Shown: positions 14,422 to 21,242, counted from the first letter of the stretch. The stretch is 21,242 nucleotides of DNA from JBBRLA01 sp038231615 (GCA_038231615.1 JBBRLA010000055.1:1-21242); one strand, 5' to 3'. Numbers and translations: made by a program. The notes: a model not told the origin generated them from the letters alone.

Positions 14422-15927
14422 ATGAACATCGCGAACCAAGACCGCACCTTGCTAAACCTCTTCGCCAGCATCATCGAGAAGCGCGGGCCCGATTACGGAT
14501 ATGCCCTGAGCGCGACGACCGATGCGCTATGGCACGGGCAGGATCGGGCCCTGGCCCTCTATCAGAAGACCCTCGTACTCCGGCCGCAACCCAATGGGCC
14601 GGTAAAGATTTTGGGGAATCGATTTCCCAACTTGCAGGGAGTCTGCTCGCTTTTCGCCCATGGGCTTGCGCAGCACCCGGACATCGCCGATGAGATCCAG
14701 GCCGCCCCGGAGACTTTTCACGATGCGGTGACCCTCGATCAGGCCGTGGGCCGGCAAGTCTTCTCCGGTCAGCTCCTCGCAGGCGGCGGTGCCGTCGGGG
14801 AGGCCCTGACCGGGGCCCTCTCGTACGGGCTGAGCGAGCGCCTCCTGGCCTGGGCCACGGGACACACCACCGACCCGAAGACCCCGGCCGCGATGCGGGC
14901 CAACTTCGCCATGATCTTTCAGCAACCCCAGGAAGCCCTCTTGTCGTGGAACAAGAACCTGGGGGCCAAGGAGGCCTCGGCTCCCGGGCCGGGGAAGGCG
15001 GTCCTCTCTCGTCTGGTCGAATCCGTCCTGGCCTACACCCCCGACGCCAAGGGCCCCGACGGGACCTTTGGCCAGGCGCGGACGATCGAGGAAAGCGCCG
15101 CGAAAAAGAGGGTCCCCAATGGCGGCCTCATCCCGCTGCACGCGACGATGAGGCGCATAACGCTGGATCCGATGCTCCAGTTCGTGGACCTGCACACGGC
15201 GGGGTCCTCCATCGACGCGGTGCTGGCGCAGGACCCGGAGGCGCTGAATGCGATTTGCCTGGAGCTGGCGATCCTGGTCACCGAACTGGTCCCGGTCCTG
15301 CTTATCCCTCCGGGTGACAAGGCCGTCTTCGCGCGTTACGACACCCACCTGCTCTCTTCGCTGCTCACCGATGTGATGGACTCCCTTGCCATCCTGGGGA
15401 TGTCCCCCACCCCCATTGTCTTGCCACCCTGGGCGGGACAGATCAACGGGCTGTTCACCAGGCGCGGGCTTTACGCCGGGCTGCGGTTCCTGGGGATCTG
15501 CATCGCCAACGCGGGCCTGGACCAGCGCACGATCGTGGGGCAGTTCCTGGTGTTCCTGCTCAACAGTGGGATCGCCGCGCTGGATCGGCGCATGAGCGAC
15601 CCGGGCCTTTCCCCGGGGGCCGGGGACCGATTGCTGATGAGTTTCGCCCCGGCGCTGGTGGAACTTGACAAGGTGCTGGCGTACCCGCAAGAGCGGAAGG
15701 ATGAGCTGACCTCGTTGCGTGAAAAGCTGGCGGAGGAGGCGCAAGAAGCCACGGCGGATGCAGAGATGGCGCAAACGGCGATGTGCCTCCGGAACGATCT
15801 GGTCTTTTCGCGCAAGGAGCTTTACGCCGCGGCCCTGCACTACCAGGAGAAGCAGAAGGCGGAACCGGCTTCGCAGGTGCTTGCCGATCTTCGGCCGACC
15901 CCCTCGGCGGGACCGCGGATCTTCTGA
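14422..15927 (+). CDS. Uncharacterised helical protein, 501 aa
   Basis: I do not recognise a family. The start is chosen at ATG 14422, four bases after AGGTGA; an in-frame ATG at 14365 has no such site. The protein is predicted mostly alpha-helical throughout. It has Leu-rich stretches (LNAICLELAILVTELVPVLLI near 275-300; GLRFLGICIANAGL near 355) that are amphipathic rather than clear membrane spans. A charged likely coiled coil lies at about 430-455 (KDELTSLREKLAEEAQEATADAE). No catalytic motif is evident and no signal peptide is seen. It lies 80 nt after the previous unknown gene and 24 nt before the small ART-like gene, whose -10 element lies in that gap. A structural or adaptor role is possible, but nothing in the sequence proves it. 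Confidence 0.75.
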   Translation: MNIANQDRTLLNLFASIIEKRGPDYGYALSATTDALWHGQDRALALYQKTLVLRPQPNGPVKILGNRFPNLQGVCSLFAHGLAQHPDIADEIQAAPETFHDAVTLDQAVGRQVFSGQLLAGGGAVGEALTGALSYGLSERLLAWATGHTTDPKTPAAMRANFAMIFQQPQEALLSWNKNLGAKEASAPGPGKAVLSRLVESVLAYTPDAKGPDGTFGQARTIEESAAKKRVPNGGLIPLHATMRRITLDPMLQFVDLHTAGSSIDAVLAQDPEALNAICLELAILVTELVPVLLIPPGDKAVFARYDTHLLSSLLTDVMDSLAILGMSPTPIVLPPWAGQINGLFTRRGLYAGLRFLGICIANAGLDQRTIVGQFLVFLLNSGIAALDRRMSDPGLSPGAGDRLLMSFAPALVELDKVLAYPQERKDELTSLREKLAEEAQEATADAEMAQTAMCLRNDLVFSRKELYAAALHYQEKQKAEPASQVLADLRPTPSAGPRIF

Positions 15928-15938
15928 TCTCCTCGTGC

Positions 15939-15944
15939 TACATT
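15939..15944 (+). promoter_or_regulatory. Candidate -10 TACATT, leaderless start of the ART-like gene
   Basis: TACATT ends 7 nt before the ATG at 15952, in the 24-nt gap after the previous gene. The only Shine-Dalgarno-like bases are AGG touching the start codon. Hexamer and spacing match those before 19254, 8692 and 17377. No good -35 is visible. Confidence 0.4.
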
Positions 15945-15951
15945 CAACAGG

Positions 15952-16401
15952 ATGAGTCCCTGGAAAGAGCAAGATGACCCGTTGTTTCGCGGGGACTCGG
16001 TAGCGATCATCGAGCCACCTCAGCCATGGGCAGACCCATCACTGGTCCGGCACATCCTGCAGCTGGATGGTCCCGGCCAGGAGGCGCCGTATCTGTCTAC
16101 CACGGAGTCTGAGCAGACCGCGCGGCAGTTCGCGCTCCCTGCCGGTTTCGTCCATGGCACCGTAGTGCCCCTTGTGCGCACCGCGCGGATTGGGTATCGA
16201 GGTCGCCTTGAGCTTCTGCAACTCTTGGTAGGAACGGGGAAGGGCAAGGCGCACTGGCACAGCCCAGCGGAGGTCAAGCGCGCGGCGCAGCTGGTCGAGC
16301 AGCATGCCGAGCACCTTCTTGATGTCACCCTGTGCGAAGAAGCTCCGCAAGCTCTGAGGCAGACGCTCCAGCAGGTGTTCACTTTGAGAGGACGAGTATG
16401 A
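15952..16401 (+). CDS. Small protein with ADP-ribosyltransferase-like motifs
   Basis: A 149-residue protein without a recognised name. Three spaced motifs resemble the R-S-E class of ADP-ribosyltransferases (fold of cholera toxin A and related effectors): LFRGDS with Arg13 (compare LYRADS of cholera toxin A), YLSTTESEQTARQFA with the STT motif at 49-51, and a strand RLELLQLL with Glu87 where the catalytic Glu would fall. The first Glu or Gln of the usual ExE/QxE pair is not there (Leu85-86 region reads RLE), so activity is uncertain. If real, the reaction would be transfer of ADP-ribose from NAD+ to a target. Its stop overlaps the next gene's start as ATGA, so the two are translationally coupled. 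Coding status is well supported; the ART assignment is inference from motifs. Confidence 0.7.
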   Translation: MSPWKEQDDPLFRGDSVAIIEPPQPWADPSLVRHILQLDGPGQEAPYLSTTESEQTARQFALPAGFVHGTVVPLVRTARIGYRGRLELLQLLVGTGKGKAHWHSPAEVKRAAQLVEQHAEHLLDVTLCEEAPQALRQTLQQVFTLRGRV

Positions 16402-17255
16402 ACCTGCATTCGTGCGCGAACTGCTTGCACAACGGCCTTCAGTACGACTCGATTGGCAGCCGGCTGGGCTACTGCACGCTTCATCAATTCGTCTTGCGCA
16501 AGTCAGACCATTTGACGTGTGGGCAGCAAAGGCGGAAGGACCTCCTCCAGATCAGCGCCGACCGCGCGGCGAAGAGACAATGCGAGCTGTTTCCCGCCTA
16601 TGAAATCGTCAGAGTGGACGGCGAGCGGCTCAACGGCTCAGAGGCCGAGTATCTCAGCAAGGATCGATCGCTGCTCCAGGAGACCGTCAGCGCGACGGTA
16701 GCGGAATATCGTCGGTACGCCCGCATCGCCACCTTCGCGCAGCTTCGTCGGACGCCAGGCGCTCGCGCCGACCTGGCCCTCGCGAGTCTGGGCCGGGTCT
16801 ACGTGAAGAACTGCATGACTTTAGACCAGAAGTGGACCACGGGCATCAACCTGTTCTGGTGGGTGCGGGAACGCTGCGAGAACGAGACCGAGCCCGATCT
16901 TCGCTACGAGCACGACATCCGCTATGAGATGCCCTGTGCTCCCGAGCGTCAGCTCGGCCTTGCCAAGGGGTCCCTGCTTATGCTGCGCCTCTCGTTTCTG
17001 TCCGATGTAGGTACCTACGCCATGCAGAGTCCGCAACGAGAAGAGGATGATGCCCTCGTGGTTCGCGAGGCCAGCGAGAGAGTCGCGACGCTGAGTTCCC
17101 TGGCGGATGACGCCGCCGAGGCGACGGGGACCGAGTGGCAGCAAGTGCGCGACTGGCTGCGGGATGTGGGGCTGAAGCGTATCGATGCAGCGCTCCCCCG
17201 GGCTGACTACGAGGCCATCCAGACCGTGGTCCACCGCGACCCCCTCCCCCAGTGA
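16398..17255 (+). CDS. Four-cysteine N-terminal protein coupled to the ART-like gene
   Basis: A 285-residue protein, not recognised. It starts within the upstream stop codon (ATGA), with GAGAGGA just ahead. The N-terminus has Cys6, Cys9, Cys26 and Cys41 in a CxxC-x16-C-x14-C pattern, with nearby His29 and His38, suggesting a small zinc-binding module. The remaining 240 residues look helical and charged, with a Trp-rich patch (KWTTGINLFWWVRERC) near 150. No membrane helix or signal peptide is seen. Tight coupling to a small possible ADP-ribosyltransferase suggests a partner, target adaptor or neutralising protein (inference). Base use is less GC-skewed than in the flanking glmM and kinase genes, in keeping with an accessory origin. 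Confidence 0.72.
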   Translation: MNLHSCANCLHNGLQYDSIGSRLGYCTLHQFVLRKSDHLTCGQQRRKDLLQISADRAAKRQCELFPAYEIVRVDGERLNGSEAEYLSKDRSLLQETVSATVAEYRRYARIATFAQLRRTPGARADLALASLGRVYVKNCMTLDQKWTTGINLFWWVRERCENETEPDLRYEHDIRYEMPCAPERQLGLAKGSLLMLRLSFLSDVGTYAMQSPQREEDDALVVREASERVATLSSLADDAAEATGTEWQQVRDWLRDVGLKRIDAALPRADYEAIQTVVHRDPLPQ

Positions 17256-17341
17256 ACGCAAGACCAGCAGCCTGCGGTGTTCGAGGACTCTGTATCCACG
17301 GCTCCCCCTGGATCTCCGCCACCGGCGTCTAAACTTGCCCC

Positions 17342-17369
17342 TTGCTCCCGGGTCAACACGGTGTAGGCT
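17342..17369 (+). promoter_or_regulatory. Promoter TTGCTC-N16-TAGGCT, leaderless
   Basis: TTGCTC (17342-17347) and TAGGCT (17364-17369) are 16 bp apart, and the -10 ends 7 nt before the ATG at 17377. The -35 hexamer and both spacings are identical to those of the glmM promoter. This supports ATG 17377 and argues against the longer frame from 17185. Confidence 0.55.
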
Positions 17370-17376
17370 TCGGTTC

Positions 17377-18012
17377 ATGGTCGACAAGCTGATGTTCAGC
17401 GACATGACCTGGGAAATCTTGGAGGACAAGCATGGCATCCAGGTGGATGACAAGCAGGCGCTCTTCGCTGCCTGCCCACCGGTGGAGCCCAGCGCGGTCC
17501 TGCGGGAGAACATCAAGCGGGGTCTCCGCTCCCGTCTGGTCAACGAGCGGGCCCGCTCCACCCGGCTGGTGGACCCGGTCCTGGGGGAGTTGGAGGCGTT
17601 GCGACCAGAGAAGATCGCGACTCTCCAGGAGGCATCCCTGGAGGCCAAGGGCATGGAGGGCCTGTGCGGCAACCCGGACTTTTTGATCACCGCGGGCAGT
17701 TCCACCAAGCTCACCCCGATCATTGCCATCCTCGAAGCCAAGCGGGACAACATCGATGCAGGGCTGGCTCAGTGCGCCGCGGCACTCTACGCGGCCTACC
17801 TGCTGAACCAGGGCCGCCTGAGCCAGGTCTTTGGCTGCGTCACCACCGGCACAGACTGGAGGTTCTTGAGCTTCCATGGTGAGACCAAGCGCGTTGTGCT
17901 GGACTCCGACCTCTACTTCATCGTGGAGCCGGCCCGCCTCCTGGGCGTTCTGTGCTACATGGTGGACACCTGCCTCGCCGCGCTGGAAATCACTGCCCAG
18001 GCGGCCCACTGA
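17377..18012 (+). CDS. PD-(D/E)XK nuclease-like protein
   Basis: A 211-residue protein with the signature of the PD-(D/E)XK nuclease fold: NPDFLI with Asp101, then ILEAKRD with Glu120 and Lys122, followed by a helix GLAQCAAALYAAYL with Gln132. The arrangement (D, ExK, then GxxQC helix) resembles type I restriction HsdR N-terminal-like and related stand-alone proteins. A metal-dependent DNA-cleaving or nucleic-acid-binding role is expected from the fold. No helicase, methylase or specificity subunit is adjacent, so it is not a complete restriction system. The length suits a single-domain protein; the N-terminal 90 residues are helical. It is convergent with the TonB-like gene, with 21 nt between stop codons. 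Many members of this superfamily are inactive or act in other processes, so the biological role is open. Confidence 0.75.
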   Translation: MVDKLMFSDMTWEILEDKHGIQVDDKQALFAACPPVEPSAVLRENIKRGLRSRLVNERARSTRLVDPVLGELEALRPEKIATLQEASLEAKGMEGLCGNPDFLITAGSSTKLTPIIAILEAKRDNIDAGLAQCAAALYAAYLLNQGRLSQVFGCVTTGTDWRFLSFHGETKRVVLDSDLYFIVEPARLLGVLCYMVDTCLAALEITAQAAH

Positions 18013-18033
18013 GAACAAGTCGAGAGCACGCGC

Positions 18034-19143
18034 TCAGCGTCCGCGGTAGGGATCGAACTGGGGCTGTCCTTCGCGGGCCTCGGCGAAGCGAGACAGTTCC
18101 TCGATGGTATAGCTCAGCGGCGATCCCTGGGGCATGTGCTTGCGGACGTAGGCCTCGATCATCCGCCGCGCCTTCTGCCCGGTGCTGTTCGGCTTGTCCT
18201 TGTCGTCGGATGACTCGACCCAGCGTTCGAAGATCTCCCGCCGCCGCACCGCCGCCGGCCGTTGCGTCGTCCAGATCTCATCCAGTTCGGCTGGCAGCGA
18301 GGAAAGGGCGCCATCCATCCCGGTTTGCGTGGTCTTTCCCCGCAGCTCGTCGCGGGTCTTCTGCGTGAACTCCACGAAGTGCCGCTTCTCCGCGCCATAC
18401 GGGTCCTGCTTGTGCCCGCGCATGACCAAGTCCGTCAGGTCGAAGGTGAACGTGCCGCCTTTCTGCACCCCGATCGGCCCGCGGTCGTCGAAGGTCAGCG
18501 CCCCGTCCGCCCCGATGTGCGCAGTGAAGTGGCTGCCGTCGAACTTGAACCCGCCGCCCTTCTCCGGCACCAGCAGGAAGTCGGGCTCCTTTTTCACCTC
18601 CAGGCGCTCGTCCTTCAGCAGGCGGTTGGGCCCCTTGGGCACCGCCGCTCCAGGTGCTCCCGCGCCGCCAACGCCGAGGTTTTTTGGGAACAGTTCGATC
18701 GGCCCCTTTTGCGGCGGCCCTGTGACGCCGGGCATCTTGTCCGTGGGCGGCTGCACCGGGACCTCGATCGCCGGACTGGTCTGGTCCAGGGGGGACTTTC
18801 GCGCCACGGGTTGCAGCAGGGAGGGCAGGGGACGCGACCGCGGGGGCTCCTGTTCCGGGGTCTCGGGCTTCGGGGGTTCTTTCGGGGGCGGCGGCAGCTT
18901 TCGCTTGACCACGTCCATCTCCACGACATGCCGGCGGGACGGCGGCGGCACCGGCGGCTGCAAGTAGGCCCAGAGCAGCAGGCCCAGATGAAGGCCCAGC
19001 GCCAGGACCATGGCCACCCACATGCGCCGTGAAATGATCCCCCGGGCGTCGGGTTCTCCGACGGGGGCAATGCTCACGTTGGGGTGACGATCGGAGTGGG
19101 AGCGCCTGGGCGGGCGCTGCCCGCTCTCTCCTGCGGCTCGCAT
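18034..19143 (-). CDS. TonB-like proline-rich inner-membrane protein
   Basis: A 369-residue bitopic protein. After 40 polar residues comes one membrane helix (MWVAMVLALGLHLGLLLWAYL, 41-61), then a Pro/Lys/Glu-rich periplasmic stretch typical of TonB-like proteins (PPPPKEPPKPETPEQEPP). The C-terminal 180 residues have beta-rich segments (FKFDGSHFTAHIGADGALTF), then FDLTDLVMRGHKQDPYGAEK and charged helices. This is not the standard TonB C-terminal domain. I believe similar domains occur in other myxobacterial proteins of unknown role, which I cannot verify here. ATG 19143 is preferred because CATAGT lies 7 nt upstream, as in the other leaderless genes; a GTG at 19179 would add 12 residues. It is divergent from the kinase-FHA gene with 110 bp between starts, so co-regulation is likely. 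A role in envelope energy coupling or signalling is inference. Confidence 0.85.
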   Translation of the reverse strand: MRAAGESGQRPPRRSHSDRHPNVSIAPVGEPDARGIISRRMWVAMVLALGLHLGLLLWAYLQPPVPPPSRRHVVEMDVVKRKLPPPPKEPPKPETPEQEPPRSRPLPSLLQPVARKSPLDQTSPAIEVPVQPPTDKMPGVTGPPQKGPIELFPKNLGVGGAGAPGAAVPKGPNRLLKDERLEVKKEPDFLLVPEKGGGFKFDGSHFTAHIGADGALTFDDRGPIGVQKGGTFTFDLTDLVMRGHKQDPYGAEKRHFVEFTQKTRDELRGKTTQTGMDGALSSLPAELDEIWTTQRPAAVRRREIFERWVESSDDKDKPNSTGQKARRMIEAYVRKHMPQGSPLSYTIEELSRFAEAREGQPQFDPYRGR

Positions 19144-19150
19144 CGATGGA

Positions 19151-19156
19151 ACTATG
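19151..19156 (-). promoter_or_regulatory. Candidate -10 CATAGT for the TonB-like gene
   Basis: Read on the minus strand, CATAGT ends 7 nt before the ATG at 19143. It lies within the short extension that would exist if GTG 19179 were used, so the promoter and the ATG start support each other. The hexamer is weaker than the others (C at the first position). Confidence 0.35.
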
Positions 19157-19241
19157 GCACAGGTCGGGCCGAGGCGCACCCCCGGCGTCCGTCCTTCCCA
19201 GCGGCGCGGCAGTAAAGGCAGTTCCCCCGCCGAGTCCGTGA

Positions 19242-19247
19242 TACATT
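19242..19247 (+). promoter_or_regulatory. Candidate -10 TACATT for the kinase-FHA gene
   Basis: TACATT ends 6 nt before the GTG at 19254. No Shine-Dalgarno is present, so the transcript is probably leaderless. The same hexamer precedes the gene at 15952 with 7-nt spacing. No clear -35 is seen; with the divergent CATAGT, both promoters fit within the 110-bp intergenic region. Confidence 0.42.
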
Positions 19248-19253
19248 GATGTC

Positions 19254-21122
19254 GTGGCCAAGTTAGGGCCCGGTGCCCGCGTCGGAGATCAGTTCAGCCT
19301 GATTCGCAAGATTGGCGAAGGGGGATGTGGCGAGGTATATCTCGCTGAACAGACCACCCTCGGGCGCAACGCGGTGGTGAAGCTGATGCACCCCGAACTG
19401 TCCCGCGACCCGTCCTATGTCGCGCGGTTCCGACGGGAGGCGCAGCTTGCCGCCAAGCTGACGCACCACCACACCGCGGCCATCTACGCCTTTGGCGAGA
19501 CCCCCGAGCGCGTGTTGTGGATCGCCATGGAGTACATCGAGGGCGAAAGTCTGCACAATGTCCTGGCCAAAGACACCGCCAGGCAGGTGGCCGATCTGCT
19601 GGTCCCGGTGGGGGATGTGCTCGATCGCGCCGGGGTCCTGGGCATCATCCACCGCGACGTGAAGCCGGACAACATCATCGTCTCGCCGGACGGCGGGGGG
19701 CGCCGCGCCGTGCTCCTCGATTTCGGGCTGGCCCGGCCGATGGAGGACAACGACAAGCTGACCGCGGTGGGCGTGGCCGTGGGTTCGCCGACTTACATGT
19801 CCCCGGAACAGGTCTTCGGCCCGGTGGTGGACAGCGCCACCGATCGCTACGCGCTGGGCATCATCCTGTACATCGCGGTGGCCAAGCGGCCCCCGTTCCG
19901 CCATGACGATCGGGTGCAACTGGTGCTGATGCACAAGCGCCAGCCCGTGCCCGCGCTCCACTCGATCGTCTCGTCGATCCCGGTGGGGCACCCCTTAGAC
20001 CAGTTTTTCACCAAGGCGCTGGCCAAGCAGCCCCAGGACCGCCACCCCTCCGCCCGGGAGATGGTCACCGAGTTCGTCCAGGCGCTTGAGGAGGCCCAGG
20101 TCTCGGAGGTCGTGTCGGTCTCCGTCCCGGCTGCACCGATCCCAACTCCTCCACGGCCGCCCGCGGGACCGGCACGTGGATCGGTGGCACCGGGGACCCT
20201 GGGTCCGCGTCGTGCGCCGCCCCCGACCCCTTCGGGTGGCATCGGCAACCGCCCGACCCTGGCCTCGCGGATGGAGCCCCTGGTGGGGGGCACAAAGGCA
20301 AGTGGGCCGCGGCCCACCCTGTCTCCAGCTTTCACGCCCCGCGCCGTCGCCCCGGGCCGGATTCAGTCGCCGGCCTCCGCGGATACGCCGGTGGACGGAA
20401 CGGCCCGGCAAAACAGCGATCCGACCTTGCTGGCCCCCAAGGAGGACGATTCCAACGACAAGGACACCGAGCCCGGCCAAAAGCGCCTCCTCATGACCCT
20501 TTTCGGCAGCGACAAGCGCGTCGATGTCCTGTGCGCCAGCGAGGCCACCCTGGGCAAACACCGCGACTGCGACGTCGTCTGCCGCGCCTTCCCGACGCCG
20601 GAACAGGACGCCATCACCCACGGGGTGAGCCGCCAGCATGCCAAGCTCAAGGTGATCGGCGGCAAGCTCATGATCGAGGACCTGGCCAGCCTGAACGGCA
20701 CGTTCCTCGACGACAAGCGCCTTACCGGCAGCCCCGTCCCCCTCTACGACGAGGCCCGCGTGCGTCTGGGCCCGGTCCTGACCCTCGAGGTCCGGCTATT
20801 CCGCGGCGGTGCCGCGCTCCTGCGCCGCGTCGATCCCTACCACGGCGACTACCCCCCCACGCTTCTTTTGTGGGACAAGCTGGCTTTGGGCGAGCCGGCC
20901 CTGGCCATGGTCCCGGCGACAGGTGACTCGATCACCCGCTGGGGCAATCTGTCCAAGGGCCGCGAGGAAGGCGATTTGTGGTGGGGGGGGCCGGTGGCGG
21001 TGAACTGGCAGCGCCAGGGTCGCCAGCCGTCTCGGCCGCAGGCCCTCCAGCCAGGCGATCGCCTGGTCCTGGGGGTTTGTGTTGTAGAGTGGCAAGCAGG
21101 CCCCAAACCCGGCCTCGGGTGA
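19254..21122 (+). CDS. Ser/Thr protein kinase-FHA fusion
   Basis: A 622-residue protein kinase with a C-terminal FHA, the reverse order of the gene at 4288. The kinase domain covers about residues 14-280: IGEGGCGEVYLAE, VVKLMH with Lys43, HRDVKPDN with Asp135, DFG Asp156, GSPTYMSPEQ and DRYALG. A Pro/Thr-rich linker of about 120 residues, a likely site for autophosphorylation, connects to an FHA at about 412-500. The FHA has TLGKHRDCDVV (GK in place of the usual GR), GVSRQHAKL and SLNGTFL. About 120 further residues, rich in Trp and Gly, have no clear family. No membrane helix is seen, so it is probably cytosolic. The start is GTG, 6 nt after TACATT. It is divergent from the TonB-like gene, which is a candidate partner. 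The stop is followed at once by a 118-bp palindromic element. Confidence 0.94.
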   Translation: MAKLGPGARVGDQFSLIRKIGEGGCGEVYLAEQTTLGRNAVVKLMHPELSRDPSYVARFRREAQLAAKLTHHHTAAIYAFGETPERVLWIAMEYIEGESLHNVLAKDTARQVADLLVPVGDVLDRAGVLGIIHRDVKPDNIIVSPDGGGRRAVLLDFGLARPMEDNDKLTAVGVAVGSPTYMSPEQVFGPVVDSATDRYALGIILYIAVAKRPPFRHDDRVQLVLMHKRQPVPALHSIVSSIPVGHPLDQFFTKALAKQPQDRHPSAREMVTEFVQALEEAQVSEVVSVSVPAAPIPTPPRPPAGPARGSVAPGTLGPRRAPPPTPSGGIGNRPTLASRMEPLVGGTKASGPRPTLSPAFTPRAVAPGRIQSPASADTPVDGTARQNSDPTLLAPKEDDSNDKDTEPGQKRLLMTLFGSDKRVDVLCASEATLGKHRDCDVVCRAFPTPEQDAITHGVSRQHAKLKVIGGKLMIEDLASLNGTFLDDKRLTGSPVPLYDEARVRLGPVLTLEVRLFRGGAALLRRVDPYHGDYPPTLLLWDKLALGEPALAMVPATGDSITRWGNLSKGREEGDLWWGGPVAVNWQRQGRQPSRPQALQPGDRLVLGVCVVEWQAGPKPGLG

Positions 21123-21124
21123 AC

Positions 21125-21242
21125 AGAAGCACCTGGCCGGGCAGATTTTGGCGTACCTCCTCTCTCCGTCGGTCACGTACAGTAGTACGCTCCCTCGGTC
21201 GCTGCGGGGGTGCGCCAAAATCTGCTCCGGCCATGTGCTTCT
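21125..21242. repeat. 118-bp imperfect palindromic element at the right edge
   Basis: The left arm (21125-21157) begins AGAAGCACCTGGCCGG and the right arm (21209-21242) is its near-perfect reverse complement. The arms differ by two substitutions and one extra base over 33-34 bp. The interior is not symmetrical except for a central hairpin CGTAC-AGTA-GTACG (21176-21189). It also has a direct repeat, CCGTCGGTC (21166-21174) and CCCTCGGTC (21192-21200). The element begins 3 nt after the TGA of the kinase-FHA gene and ends exactly at the window edge. It could be a dispersed palindromic repeat or MITE-like unit, and the RNA would fold into a long stem able to end or protect the kinase transcript. 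There is no T-tract of the standard terminator type at its end. Confidence 0.85.

Noticed and set aside
17185..17376. N-terminal extension of the PD-(D/E)XK gene from an ATG at 17185
   Set aside because: It would overlap the end of the four-cysteine gene and contain the promoter; its residues are Arg/Pro-rich and unlike the rest of the protein.
18013..18036. Small GAGC-ACGC-GCTC hairpin between convergent genes
   Set aside because: Four base pairs with no T-tract; too weak to call a terminator.
19144..19179. GTG 19179 as start of the TonB-like gene
   Set aside because: Not excluded, but ATG 19143 with CATAGT 7 nt upstream fits the leaderless pattern and no Shine-Dalgarno supports the GTG.

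Overview
The window looks like a chromosomal segment of a high-GC member of the Myxococcota (a deltaproteobacterial-type, probably soil or sediment lineage). The indications are three eukaryote-like Ser/Thr kinases in 21 kb, one carrying the HRDVSPQN catalytic-loop spelling that I associate with myxobacterial kinases; two kinase-FHA fusions; a GltJ/AgmX-like protein with zinc ribbon, GYF domain and TonB-like C-terminus; and a TonB-like proline-rich protein. Taxonomy is inferred from protein style, not from a marker gene. No rRNA, tRNA, transposase or CRISPR array was recognised.

Layout. (1) Positions 1-4126, minus strand: a very large protein (at least 1375 residues, C-terminus off the left edge) with helical TPR-like repeats around a beta-propeller-like middle. 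A long open frame on the opposite strand is a shadow. (2) 4288-8609, plus strand: an FHA-kinase with a 30-bp in-frame tandem repeat near its C-terminus, then a membrane-anchored atypical kinase with an eight-cysteine insert and a second large insert after the SPEA motif; a good intrinsic terminator follows. (3) 8692-13312, plus strand: glmM, a GltJ/AgmX-like motility or envelope protein, and hemW. (4) 13313-18012: a 22-bp tandem array, then five genes without clear housekeeping function: two unknown proteins, a small protein with ADP-ribosyltransferase-like motifs that overlaps by ATGA a four-cysteine protein, and a PD-(D/E)XK nuclease-like protein. This looks like an accessory block. (5) 18034-21122: a divergent pair, a TonB-like inner-membrane protein (minus) and a kinase-FHA fusion (plus). 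(6) 21125-21242: a 118-bp imperfect palindrome at the right edge.

Genes working together. The flanks form a phospho-signalling neighbourhood: one kinase reads phosphothreonine through an N-terminal FHA, another through a C-terminal FHA, and a third is tethered to the membrane with a possible metal-binding insert. Each FHA-kinase is divergent from a non-enzymatic protein (the TPR/propeller protein on the left, the TonB-like protein on the right) that could be its partner or substrate. The middle housekeeping genes serve cell-wall precursor synthesis (GlmM) and haem handling (HemW).

A recurring regulatory pattern is visible. At least six start codons lie 6-7 nt downstream of a -10-like hexamer (mostly TANNNT), so transcription would begin at or next to the start codon. 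Leaderless mRNAs therefore seem common here, while a few other genes have clear Shine-Dalgarno sequences.
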